Source: Chromera velia
Taxonomy: Eukaryota; Sar; Chromeraceae
Direction of reading: 5' to 3'
NCBI GenBank assembly: GCA_018398765.1
Contig: JAHBMJ010005036.1
Coordinates: 25,001 to 74,604, forward strand
DNA: 49,604 nt
Positions 23,601 through 33,900 of the stretch are shown in pieces. Position 1 is the first letter of the stretch; each line of letters begins with the position of its first letter. The notes beneath the pieces are model-generated. The model worked only from the letters and a program-made list of their open reading frames with translations. It was not told the origin of the DNA and did no database searches. Position numbers and translations under genes: made by a program.

Positions 23601-25791
23601 CACAAAGGTGGAAAACGGGGGAGACAAGGCTTTCAGTGGAAAGCTCATTGGAAGACGGAAGAAGCAAAAGGGGACGGCTAGAGAAAAGAAGAATAAGCGA
23701 ACCAAACAAATAAAAATAAATGATGAGTCTGAGCAAAACAACACGACGGACAGATGAACAACATGTTATGAACAAGTATGCACAAAAGGCAAACGGATGG
23801 ACTGCAGAGTCAGTGACAGGCCCCAGAGCGGAGTACCCGTCAGGGTGATTTGGATGGCCCTTCACTGTGTGGAAGTCGGGCTCCCAACTCTCCTAGCCCA
23901 GGATTTGCCCTTGGCGAGGAAAGGCTGCCCCAGGCCCACGCAGCGGCCTCTGAACTTGCGTCAAACAACTGCGCAAACAAAAAGGAAAGAAAGGATTTGA
24001 CCAGTCACACAAAAGATCTCCCGATGCTGCACTGAAGGTGTAGGCAACTGTGCGAGAATTTAAACTAGTTCTGTTCGGAATATAAGGGGACACGGCAGCA
24101 AACCAAAACAAGGGGGTACGCGGCGAGATCAGGTGAAGAACACCTTGAATTTCCAAAGACCCTACCCACCTTCAAAGCAACGAACGGAAGAATGGACAGA
24201 AGCTCCCGCCGAAAATCGGTGCGGAAAAGTAATAAACCTGCAATAACCATACATATGGCACTCACAGATAATCTGAAAATAAGAAGAATATGCGAGATAA
24301 TTTATGTGAACCACGCTGCATTTCATCTGACAGGAACTGTATGGGACACAGTAAGAGATTCTCTTGAATGTCAGCAAGCATAGCAGCAGACAGATATATG
24401 TGCTTGATTCAGAAAGGAACATCGGAACGGCAAAGAAGAGACAGACAAGCTTCATAGCGGGGACGCCCGCAATGAAGATACCGGGGACGCCCGGTCAGAC
24501 ATAAGAAATGACCAGAGAGACTATTAGGCACAGAAAGAAAGATCAACAGATTGTCGGCCATCCATTGAGAAAGCAGTCACAAGCCAGACAAACAGTCGAT
24601 ACAATCGTGCACGATAAAATGATTGCATGGTGGAACATACGGTTGCAATTATTTTTTTTGGGGTATGCATATGAATATAAGACACCTCAGGACAGGACTT
24701 GACCAAGAATACAGACACGGCCAGAAGTACAACGGAGCAGATTTCGCTCATCTTAATTGCAGTCCAACTTCAAATCACAAAGAGGGCACCCACCTTCAGG
24801 AGCCGTCTCAGGCCGTGATAGAGGCTGACACATGACTGCCAGTACCAACATCAACCTGCAGATACAACGGCAGGGGAAGAGGTGAAGGAAAAGTAAATCT
24901 CGGAAAATTCGGAAAACGTACTGCGGGGCACCGTGCCCCATACCAAGGATGACCAGCAAAAATCTCTAAGTACGGGAAGGATTTCGAAAACTCCGCCAAT
25001 CGCATTTCCTCACGGGGGGTATGATGGTCTGGCACATTGACGCCTAGGATGAGTGAAAATTTTTCTGTCTTTGGGAAAATCCGGGGGAAAGTGAGGAGAA
25101 TGGCCAGTGGGGTAAGGCGGCGCCGCCATTGGGCCCTTAAGCTCTTCATTCAGAGCAAACCTTTTTAACCCCATTGTGCTGGTGGTTAGCACAAAAAGAG
25201 ACACCCAACCGGGCCAGACGTTTCTCTGACGTCAACTACACCACCAGAAGTTGACAAGGAAACGCGAGGACTCCGAAAGGATCAGTAGCCGCAAGCGACC
25301 AAAGACAAGGTAGAATGAAAGACAAAAGATGCGTTCACATGCACAGTCTTCGACACAAGTTCCCTGCACAACTGAAAGCCTGCAAACAGAGCAGTAATCA
25401 CCATGGCATCTCCCCACAAACGATAGGAATCCAATCCAATTAGGAAAAACCCACCAGAGAAAGCACAGCGAGCCCCAAACAACAGAAGTATCCAGGAGAC
25501 GGCAAACGCGCAAACTAACAAAGAAGAAACGAGGCTCCAAAACGAGAGGGGCAGCAGGTCTAATAAACAGAGTAAGGAAATCAAGGTTGTAGAACATCAT
25601 AGAAAGACAAATATTCACTGGGACAATGAGCAATTGCTCTCTTTTGAGGCTTAAGCGATTTGAGCTAAACATTGCAAACAAAACATGCAAACAAAACAAG
25701 TTTTGCGGCCCCGGAAAGACCACAAATTCGCATACGAACGCGCGCCGATTTCGCTACGCGAGACACTACCTCGCGCGAGGTTCCTATTATT

Positions 25792-25851
25792 TTACGTGCC
25801 ACCCAAGCTTGCGGTGGCAGAATATGGGCCCGGGGTGGCGTCGCCACGTAA
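25792..25851 (+). other. Interrupted hairpin upstream of ORF3
   Basis: TTACGTG (25792-25798) pairs with CACGTAA (25845-25851), and CCACCC (25799-25804) pairs with GGGTGG (25833-25838), with a 6-nt bulge on the 3' side. It could be an RNA structure of the retroelement transcript; that is inference. Confidence 0.4.
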
Positions 25852-26010
25852 GGGACCCAACCTTAAGACCCTAAAATAATCGGATTCCCCTTTCCAACTA
25901 TGAAAGTCTGGGGACCGGCCAGGCCGCTAGGACCAAACACCAGGCGTCATTAGGAGACCCGCGTGTGGGGTTTTGGTTCGCATGACGACTTGTGGGGCAC
26001 TTTGAATAAG

Positions 26011-26116
26011 CGGAATTTTTCGACTTACGGAAAATTCCGACTGTCGGGAAATTCCGACCTTCGGAATTTTCCGTAAACTCCATCCCCAAGTCTCTCCGGC
26101 AATCGGAATTTTCCGT
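26011..26116. promoter_or_regulatory. Second cluster of CGGAATTTTCCG palindromes, before ORF3
   Basis: About five copies of the LTR palindrome or close variants (CGGAATTTTTCG, CGGAAAATTCCG, GGGAAATTCCG, then two CGGAATTTTCCG followed by TAAACTC) lie 215-320 bp upstream of the ORF3 start codon. Sharing the LTR motif suggests that ORF3 may have its own promoter responding to the same factor. Confidence 0.5.
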
Positions 26117-26329
26117 AAACTCTATCCCCAAGTCTCTCTGGCAAGGCTTGGAGGAGTATTATGACATCAAGACGCTGAGAGCAAAAGTGGTTAGATAGGT
26201 ATAATTTTAAGTGAAAAGGACAATCTGAGTAACAGCTGAGCTACGCTTAGAAGATTCAATTTTTACCTCCTTTCTTTGAATCCCTCTCAGTCTCTCCCAT
26301 ATAGTCGCAGTTCTTCCTCGAAGACCCCG

Positions 26330-28114
26330 ATGGAAGAACAAACTATTGTTCCCCATGCAGCGACTGCAGCGGCTGCTCTTCCCAGTATAAAAGACCAGCT
26401 ACAAGGCTTTCCAGAACGCATCAAAGATTATGTGATCGCTTGTAAAGAACACCCCATCTTTTAGGCGGTGCCCAAAAATCAAAGGTACACTGACAGCGTC
26501 TACGTACCTTTACCTACGGCCCGCAGTCTGCTCGACTCACACGAGACCCGAATCTATGCCGAGATGCAGGGAGTAGAGGTAGATGCAAAAATAGTATGCG
26601 ACAAGTATCAGGTCGGGTACAGACTGTCCCCTTTCGCAGGGATTCATGCTTCCAACTTTACAGTTGAGAGCTTCGCGCTGGTGGCTGCAGGCCACGAACA
26701 GTTCTGGCTTGAACAGACCGATATGGATGTGGTGACCGAGCTGCAAAGAAAACATAGACTGGAAACCGACGCTCGATACTTCGTGAGGCACGACATCGAG
26801 CAGGTTGACATCATTCAACACAGGAGAGTTCTCGAGTGTGGTGTGACACTCGTAGCATGTGCAGTAGTGAATGGAGGGGTAGCTCTTGAATGGAGCAAGG
26901 CGGCCCTTGAGGACTCACACGTTTACCACTACGCCCGCGCGAGGGATGATACCTACCCAGGGCCAGGAATCCCCTGGCAAGCATTGAAAAAACTATGTGA
27001 TCTCAACCCCCAATTCGCACCCTGTTGGCATTGCCAAGAAGATCTGGCTAAGATGCGGAAAGGTCTTATCCCCCCAGGGTCCGTGATATTTTGGAATCTA
27101 GATTACAAAGAGGCTCAAACAAAAGGAATGATCATTTTCCCTGGGCCACTCTTACAGAATGGAAGAGTTGTAGCAGCAATGACTCTTCCAAATTCTTTCC
27201 GACTCGAGAATGTGCGTGTCTATTGCCCTATAAAAGAAGCAATGGAAAAGGGGAACGTGTATATGGTCACCAAGGGGGGAGTCGAAAGAGGTGAGGTCTC
27301 TATGAACAAAGACGCTGCTTCTGAGAGCCCTGTGCTCTCCCCAATCACAGAACCCGACTCCGAGTTAAACTTCGAGTATGAATCAGACACTCAAAATGAA
27401 GAGAATGAAGGAAGAAAGGGGAAAAGGAAGAGAGAATTCAGTCCCACCGCACCTGTGGTACCTTCCTTGTCAGCTGCCCTTTCTGCGGCAATTGCGGTGG
27501 CCCAACCAGTGACTCCTTCAGAGGTTCCCGATGAATCAAACCCTGCTTTCCATCCACTCTCCTCCCCTATTCACCCCAACGATTCCGTCCCTCCCCCTCT
27601 TCAACCTTACCAGCAATAGCAGCAGCAGCAACAACAACAAAATGCAGCCACACCGATGCTGACAGCACAGGTGGGAGGCATCGCTGCTCTGTTGCCCTTT
27701 GCACCGGGCACATCGCCTGTGTTCTTTGCTGACAGTAGCCCTCAACCCTATCAGCAGACAGGGCCGCTCAGTCCATTCCGTCAGCTATCCCTTCTATCCG
27801 CCCCCGCATTCGCCTCAGATTTTCTACCTGCCCCCACTGCAGAGCCACCTGCTGGGTACCTAACCGGGTATCCTTTTGATCAACCCGAACCCAAGTACTG
27901 GATTCAGGGCCTCGAAGACTTTATCCTCCCGATCAATGTGCTTGGGCACTGTATGTGCAGAACGGATGAGAAACTTCAGCTTATCATCCCACCAAACTGG
28001 CGGGTCCCCGCCCTTGTTCCCCCGCTGCCTCTGGCAGGAGAGCCCCTTCCTGACGCGCTGGAGGGGAAACTCTTCTACAGAATCTGCACGAAGGAACGGA
28101 GGGGGTGGGAGTAA
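26330..28114 (+). pseudogene. Retroelement accessory ORF3, unknown function, two in-frame TAG
   Basis: This sense ORF lies between pol and the 3' LTR: ATG 26330 to TAA 28112, 595 codons, interrupted by TAG at 26462 and 27617. The second TAG sits inside a glutamine run, with CAG CAA before it and several CAG/CAA after, so it is almost surely a former CAG. The N-terminal two thirds is a globular-looking region (ARYFVRHDIEQVDIIQHRR, GSVIFWNLDYKEAQTKGMII), containing a CWHC pair. It is followed by an acidic linker, a basic GRKGKRKREF stretch like a nuclear signal, and a Pro/Gln-rich tail. There is no signal peptide or membrane segment, so it is not an obvious envelope protein. I do not recognise the family. 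Confidence 0.7.
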
Positions 28115-29079
28115 GTGCTCTCAACTGTAAGTCTGAGGGCAGAGTGATCGGAAGGAAGGAAGATAAAAGGCCGGTTGAGCTGTTCATATAGTTTGACTCG
28201 CAGAAGAATGAGTCAGACACAGTGTCTGGTCCTTTTCCTATTTTGCATGAACAGGAAAAAGAAAGGGGGGGGGCTGGCTTAAAACAGGCCGTTTGATCAA
28301 TTTCTGTCAAGACCTTCTTTTATATCTTTGTCTCTTTTGTTTAATTCATTAATAGCACGACTGCATCACAAATAGGGGAAAAGACACGAGTTGACATCTC
28401 TTTCTGATGCGATATCGAGAAGGGGACAAAGAGGGGAAAGTGGGACCTAGAAGAGCTTCTAAACTTTAAGATAAGGACACGATCTTCTTTTTCTCTCTCT
28501 ATGTTTTTTCTCTCTGCATGAGCCATCTGGCTGGCCGACCATGGCGGCCAGTTGTCTGCTTTATTTTTGCGTCTGCATACTTTCTCCTTATGGAAAATAT
28601 TCTTTGCTTGTCAAGACAACATGAATTAAAGAGCACACTGTCATTGTCCGTTTTTTCCACTTCTTCCACTCATCCGATTGAATAACAAATCGTTCAACGA
28701 TCTGTGTTTATGTTGTTTATATCTCTCGCTGTAGAGAAATCGCATTTGTGAAGGTTGTTTGACAACATGATGCTGCCATGAAGCATGGGTTGCAGTTGGC
28801 GTTGAGTCAATACATATTTCTCATCAACTTGAACACATTTATTTGGGCTCCTGGATTCAATCCATTCTCCAGAATTCTCCCCAATTTCACAAACTGTTTA
28901 CGTCTACTTTGCCTCATTCTATCAATTATTATAATTGTATTCAAACTAATAAACTACATGAAGAATGCTCGACGAATATAAATAGTTCTCATATCCAACT
29001 CCTAAGAATAATATGTCATGTCCAAGAAAGGTATTTATTTTTTAACCGATCAGGACGATCGTCTTACACAGGAGGGATG
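28115..29079. other. Non-coding end of the retroelement before the 3' LTR
   Basis: No gene is visible. Near the end, TGTCATGTCCAAGAAAGG at 29014-29031 resembles the first 18 bases of the LTR, and TCTTACACAGGAGGGA near 29062-29077 resembles an LTR-internal segment. The purine-rich ACAGGAGGGATG directly before the 3' LTR is the likely polypurine tract. Confidence 0.55.
29067..29079 (+). other. Probable polypurine tract
   Basis: CAGGAGGGATG abuts the TG of the 3' LTR and is the only purine-rich run there. It would prime plus-strand DNA synthesis. Confidence 0.45.
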
Positions 29080-29953
29080 TGTCACGTCCAAGGAAAGGCT
29101 AGAGGAAAGGTAAGATATTAAAAATAAACAGGAATAATTTTTTAGAATGATTTCAAAACTTTTAAGAAAGAATATATAGAAAGACACTATGTATAATCTT
29201 GCACAGGAGGGATCATCAGTTAAATTAATATCTCGTAATTTAAATTAAACACTAATTTCTTTAAAAACAGAATAAATCAGAATATATTACAATACAATAC
29301 AACACACAATTAAATTCAATAATAATTAAATATAACCAGATACAATATGCAGTGAGTGCAACATCCTAAGTTGAATTAGTGCAACACTCATGCAACACTA
29401 ATGCAACATCATGCAACACTAATGCAACACTGCAACACATATATGCAGCACTATAACAGATTTATACAATACTTACGGAATTTTTTGATACTTGTAGAAA
29501 ATTCCACACTTGCGGAAAATTCCGACGTTTGCGGAAAATTCCGACTTACGGAAAATTCCGATTTGCGGAGAATTCCGACTGGTGGAAAATTCCGACATAT
29601 GCAGATTTAGTGACATGCGGAATTTTCTGCACATGTAAAAAACCAAAAACTCAGATAAAAAGTTTGGTAGCACCTCAGTGACAGATTCCGGAGAGTGATT
29701 GAATCGACTGTCGAAAAATTCCGCAACTCGTTTATTTAGGTCTTTGACAGTTGAAATCAATTAGAAGAACTCTCGGGACTTAGGTGACTTTGACTGATCA
29801 ACGAGTTCTGCATCAGAAACCTTCAAATACTGTGCAATTCATCAATGCCTGCATCAGTGAATACCGATTTGAACTGGACTCCGTCCTCCTGTCCAAGATT
29901 CTGCTCTACCCGGTCGACAAGAAGTCGACGAGTAGAACGGTCTGAACGGAACA
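29080..29953 (+). repeat. 3' LTR
   Basis: Pairs with 9594-10447. It starts TGTCACGTCC and ends GGAACA, followed by the AGCA target duplication. Relative to the 5' copy it has a short insertion near its end and about 30 substitutions, mostly A/G or C/T. Several palindrome units of the AATTCC array are mutated here. Confidence 0.88.
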
Positions 29954-30031
29954 AGCATTCATATAATCTAAAACTTTATAGGGTGGTTACCATGCAGAAT
30001 TTTTTGGGCAATGACCACCTCACCGCACCTA

Positions 30032-30490
30032 GGCGTGGTTTCAATATATATTATATTTTCTCAAGTTTGAAGATATAATATAAATGTATAATATAATTTA
30101 GCTTTATTCCTTTTCATACTGAATATATAAAACGTGAATTTATGTTTAGCTGGCTTTCTCCCTACCGGCAGTACACTTCAAATCTATAGTAACTAAGTAC
30201 ATACTGCACTGTACATATACATGCAACTGTAGGTGTATCGAATAGACTACAGAGTTATTTAACAGATTAGGAGCAAAAAACTTAAAAAAAGACTGCTGAA
30301 ACAGCTAGACGATCATAATGATGGTGATTCCCAGTCAAAATCCCGCTGTGATTATCGTACTAAGGCTAGATCAAGACACTAGTGCATGAGTTTATACAGT
30401 ACATAATTTGTAGATAATAATCTGGTTATATTATATATTTATATCCCTCAGCCCATGATATAACATAAAAATATATATTGAAACCACCCC
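30032..30490. mobile_element. MITE-like element 3 with TA target duplication
   Basis: The left end reads GGCGTGGTTTCAATATATAT; the right end in reverse complement reads GGGGTGGTTTCAATATATAT. TA flanks both sides (30030-30031, 30491-30492). Both subterminal regions are rich in TATAATATA. At 459 bp with no ORF it is a typical MITE. Like elements 1 and 2 its ends begin TA-GG-C/G-G. Confidence 0.65.
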
Positions 30491-30499
30491 TAGTCCCCG

Positions 30500-30508
30500 C
30501 ACCCACCC

Positions 30509-30544
<36 letters not shown>

Positions 30545-30576
30545 ATACACACAGGAGGGAGTAAGGGAGTAAAAGA

Positions 30577-30616
<40 letters not shown>

Positions 30617-30790
30617 CAGGGCTAGACTCGGAAAAAAACGAGAAAGATCTTTAGACAGACAGACAGACAGACAGACACACACACACACAGTCTAGCACAC
30701 GTACATACACACAGCTAGTATCATACACATATACACAAAGTCACACACACATACACATACACACACAAAGGGAGAAAGCGAGAGAGGTGA
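30500..30790. repeat. Mixed (CA)n, (GA)n and (CAGA)n microsatellites
   Basis: Runs of CA (about 30513-30540), GA (30580-30613), CAGA (30655-30676) and CACACA/ATACAC (30677-30770) follow one another. No gene. Confidence 0.9.
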
Positions 30791-30919
30791 AAAGACTCAA
30801 AGTCGATTGATGAAGTCAAAATCTAAATGTTATTGTCTATTGGCTCCCGGGTGCCGTGCAAGGTTTGGGTGCACCAGGATTGCCGCGAATGGCACTGATG
30901 GATGCAAGAACGCATCGTG

Positions 30920-33900
30920 TCACAATGCCAACTTCGCAGAGGAAGTCTCCAGGCCGCTGTGGCCAAAGCCGCTGCTGACATGGGGAAGCCGCATTGCGCC
31001 CCGGCCTTCGAATCCCCCGTCACTCTCCGCGTCCGCAAGCAAATGCATCTTCTCCACCCGCTTGCACGCAGCTTGACACCGCTGCAGAATCGCCTCAAAG
31101 TCGGGGGACGGAGAGCGTGCCCGGGCCACGGTCCTCGGCGTGAGCCCGTCTGGACCCTTTAGAGGCACTTCTGCCGTGTGCGGTGACGCACGCAATGGGC
31201 TTCTGCCCTCCAGGGTCTTGGCACTCGGCCCACCTGCATCCTTCACGCCTCCTGATTTGCCTTGCGCGTCGGACACCTGTCGGGTGGATGGGGGGGCAGA
31301 TGAGCGGGCGCTGCCTGGTCTCGAGTGTGAGGGAGGAGTGGGCAGATTTCTTCTTCTGCCACTTTTCTCGGATGGCTGGCAGTGTGTGGCGGGGCTCCGA
31401 TGGTTGTGGGAAGAAGAAGAAGGGGGTCGAGTCAGACGCGACGAGGCCACGGGAGAGGAAGAGCCTGAGGAGCTCGCTGGGACACCCCGACGTTGTGTGC
31501 CCCGGCATGACGCTGTGTCCCTTGGTAGGGGGGCCCCGGCAGGCCCTTTTCCTTTCCGCTGACCCGATGGAGCATTTCCTCTTGAGGTAGAAGCAGCAGA
31601 GGGGGCAGAGGGCAACACACTCTCCCCAAAGCTGGGGGTGGCAGAGGGAGAGGGGTTCTGTCTCTTTCCCTGCTGAGTGCCTGTCTTCTGGTTGGATGGG
31701 CTCATCGGGGAGACGGGGGAACGGAGGGGGGAGGCTGCACAGGAAGAGGAGGGGGGACTCTCGAAAGAATGGAATGCGCTGCCGTGATGCACCCCTGACA
31801 GCAGTCCCGACAAATGACCGGAGATCCCTCTGTTGGGATGGGGAGATGCAGACTGATGCCAGGGGTGATTTGGAAGGGGACGGCCGAGAAGGGTTCCTGC
31901 GTGAGGAGAAGGAGGAGACGCGGACTCTCCTCCCACCACAAAGAAAGACTGCAGGGCCTCGTTTCCCCCACCCTCTTCTTTGCTAGGGAAGCACAGTGTT
32001 GCAGCGGCCTGTGCTTCTTCTACAAGTTTGTCTAAAGATGAGCGGAGAGGGGAAGGGGAAGAGATGGCGTGCGTGGGCTCTTCAGACCCCTCTTCCTTTT
32101 CTCCGCTTCTGGGACTAGGAGGAAACTCTGCAGTGAATCTGTCGAGTGATTTCGTTTCTTCTTCTGCTTCTTTCTCGTGGGTGTCTGCTGTTTTTTGGTT
32201 ATTGCATAGAGTGATGGAGCACGGGGGATTTGAGGGTTCTGCAAGTGTTGCAGTAGAGCGGGTGGAGTCAGCAGGTTTCCTCGAAAGGCCCTTCTTCAGC
32301 AGGGGGGGAGCCGTCGGAGTTTTCGTAGTCAAGGACCCTTCTGAGTGGTCTGACAGATCTGATTGCTGAATGATGTCGACCGCCCCGCTTTGGTGGGAGG
32401 AATTTTGTTCTTCTTCTGAATCTTCTTCTGTATGGTGGAAGTCTGGTTGTTGTTGCCCTTCTGCTTCTTGAATGTCTGAAATTCCCCGGGGAATGTCGTC
32501 TTCTGTTCCGCCCCCTTCTCGTACGAATCCCCTCAGGTCGATTTCCGACAACTCCAACTCCTTCAATTCTCTCACAGACATGCCGGACAGAAGCGACAAA
32601 CGACACAGAAGCAGTTCGCATACCAGGGAAGCAGGTAATGTTTCACGGGGGGGTTCCGACACCGTCTCTGCTATTGCCTTTGACTCTCTGTTTTCCACTT
32701 TTCTTCCTGGCTTTTCTCTCCGGTGCACCTTTTCAGCCTTCTCTCGTGACTCCAGTTTTTTCTTTTGCGTTTGATCGTCTTTCGTCGGATCCTCCCCACT
32801 CCCTTTCTCTATTTTCTTCTTCTCTTTTTTCTCAGATATATCTGAAGTTTTGAGAGAAGGCCGGACGAAGGAACTCCAAGAAGGCCGCTTTCCGATGGCA
32901 CCCAAAGAAAAGGGAGAGAAGGAAGAAGACGATCGGCCCGATTTGTCTCCTTCACCCTTCCTGTCTCTACCTCCACTTTTCTGCCGCCCACTTGTTTCCT
33001 CCTCGTGGACAATCGCCCCCCTGCTGTCGGCATTTCTTCTTCCTCCTGCAGGGGGCTTTGATGGAGCGGTGCGCATTGGAGGCGACGGCACACCAGCGTG
33101 TTGGGCTCGAGGTGGGTGTCTGCATAGGTGTTTGGTCAAAAGGCGGGAAGTGGGCTTGGGAATCTGTGAGGGGGGGGGGACTGAAGTCTCTACCGATGTT
33201 GGGGCTTGCTGGATTGATAGCGACGTGGGGGGAGGTTTGACGGACTTTGGGTGCATGGGTTTTTGTTGTTCTTCTTGACCTTCACTCTTGTATTCCTTCA
33301 CTCGACAGGGGGCGGCCTGTGTGGCTCCGATGGAGTGCGAAGGCGGGTGGGAGGAGCTGTCATTGAGACAGTTTGGGGGGCTGCAGGCGGGCCTGACAGG
33401 GGAGTGGGAGGGGCGTTTGGAGGGGGTTGCTTTGGTTGTGCGATGCAGAGAGGCGCCAAACAGCGCCAAGGCAGAGAGACGGCGAGGGGGGGTCTGGGGA
33501 ATGAACACGGTGACTGGTGTAGTAGGGGAGGCGGGTGCGTTGTTTGTGTTTGTGTTTGTGTGGGTCTCAGTTTGCTGAGGTGGATGTCTCGAAGGGACAG
33601 AGGTGACGACAGTGCTCGGCTGTGGAGCTTCGTGTGCTATGAGTCGGGCAAAAGGCTGAGTGCCCCACTGAATGCTGCAAGTTGTTGCAGCGGAGGGTGA
33701 CACCGACACCGACACAGACTTTCCCGTGGGTGCCGATGTCGAGGGTGTGTCTCTGATTGCGGCGGCTGTGTGGGTTCTTGGTTTGTTGATCGGAAGAGAG
33801 CTCTGTCTGACTTTGTTGACAAGATCGGCAGTGAAATTTCGGAAGAGAGCGTCTGTGATTCTGCCTGACGTCATCTCGAGCAGATCTCGGTCGGTCTCGT

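Larger units (their letters stand above)
23606..26275. other. Long non-coding spacer of the retroelement
   Basis: No convincing gene lies between the minisatellite and the third ORF. The plus strand is A-rich and broken by stops. The longest minus frame (25232-25723, 163 codons) is Phe/Leu/Cys-rich and looks like a compositional shadow. Small features are a repeated CGGGGACGCCCG at about 24459 and 24483, a hairpin at 25792-25851 and CGGAATTTTCCG palindromes at 26011-26116. Confidence 0.6.
9594..29953 (+). mobile_element. 20.4-kb Ty3/Gypsy chromodomain LTR retrotransposon (chromovirus-like), decayed
   Basis: Direct LTRs (9594-10447 and 29080-29953) start with TG and end with CA. The 4-bp duplication AGCA lies at 9590-9593 and 29954-29957. 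A primer-binding site, gag with zinc knuckle, protease, reverse transcriptase, RNase H, DD35E integrase and chromodomain follow in Ty3/Gypsy order. Without the nested CACTA element it would be about 17.0 kb, far larger than usual for the family (about 5-12 kb). The excess is a 50-bp minisatellite, a spacer and a third ORF. The copy has at least eleven in-frame stops in gag-pol and two frame changes, so it cannot be autonomous as assembled. By hand count the LTRs differ at about 30 of 850 positions, mostly transitions. Confidence 0.92.

Noticed and set aside
21028-23605. Minus-strand ORFs of 559-853 codons across the 50-bp array
   Set aside because: All three minus frames are open because the unit lacks stop words; they are the same 50-residue superunit read in three frames and sit antisense in a retroelement.
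25232-25723. 163-codon minus-strand ORF rich in Phe, Leu and Cys
   Set aside because: Antisense to an A-rich retroelement spacer; composition explains it.
11426-27619. UAA/UAG reassigned to glutamine as the main explanation of the stops
   Set aside because: A TGA also occurs within pol and another in the transposase, the ankyrin gene appears to end with TAG, and CAA/CAG are widely used; C-to-T decay explains all cases with fewer assumptions.
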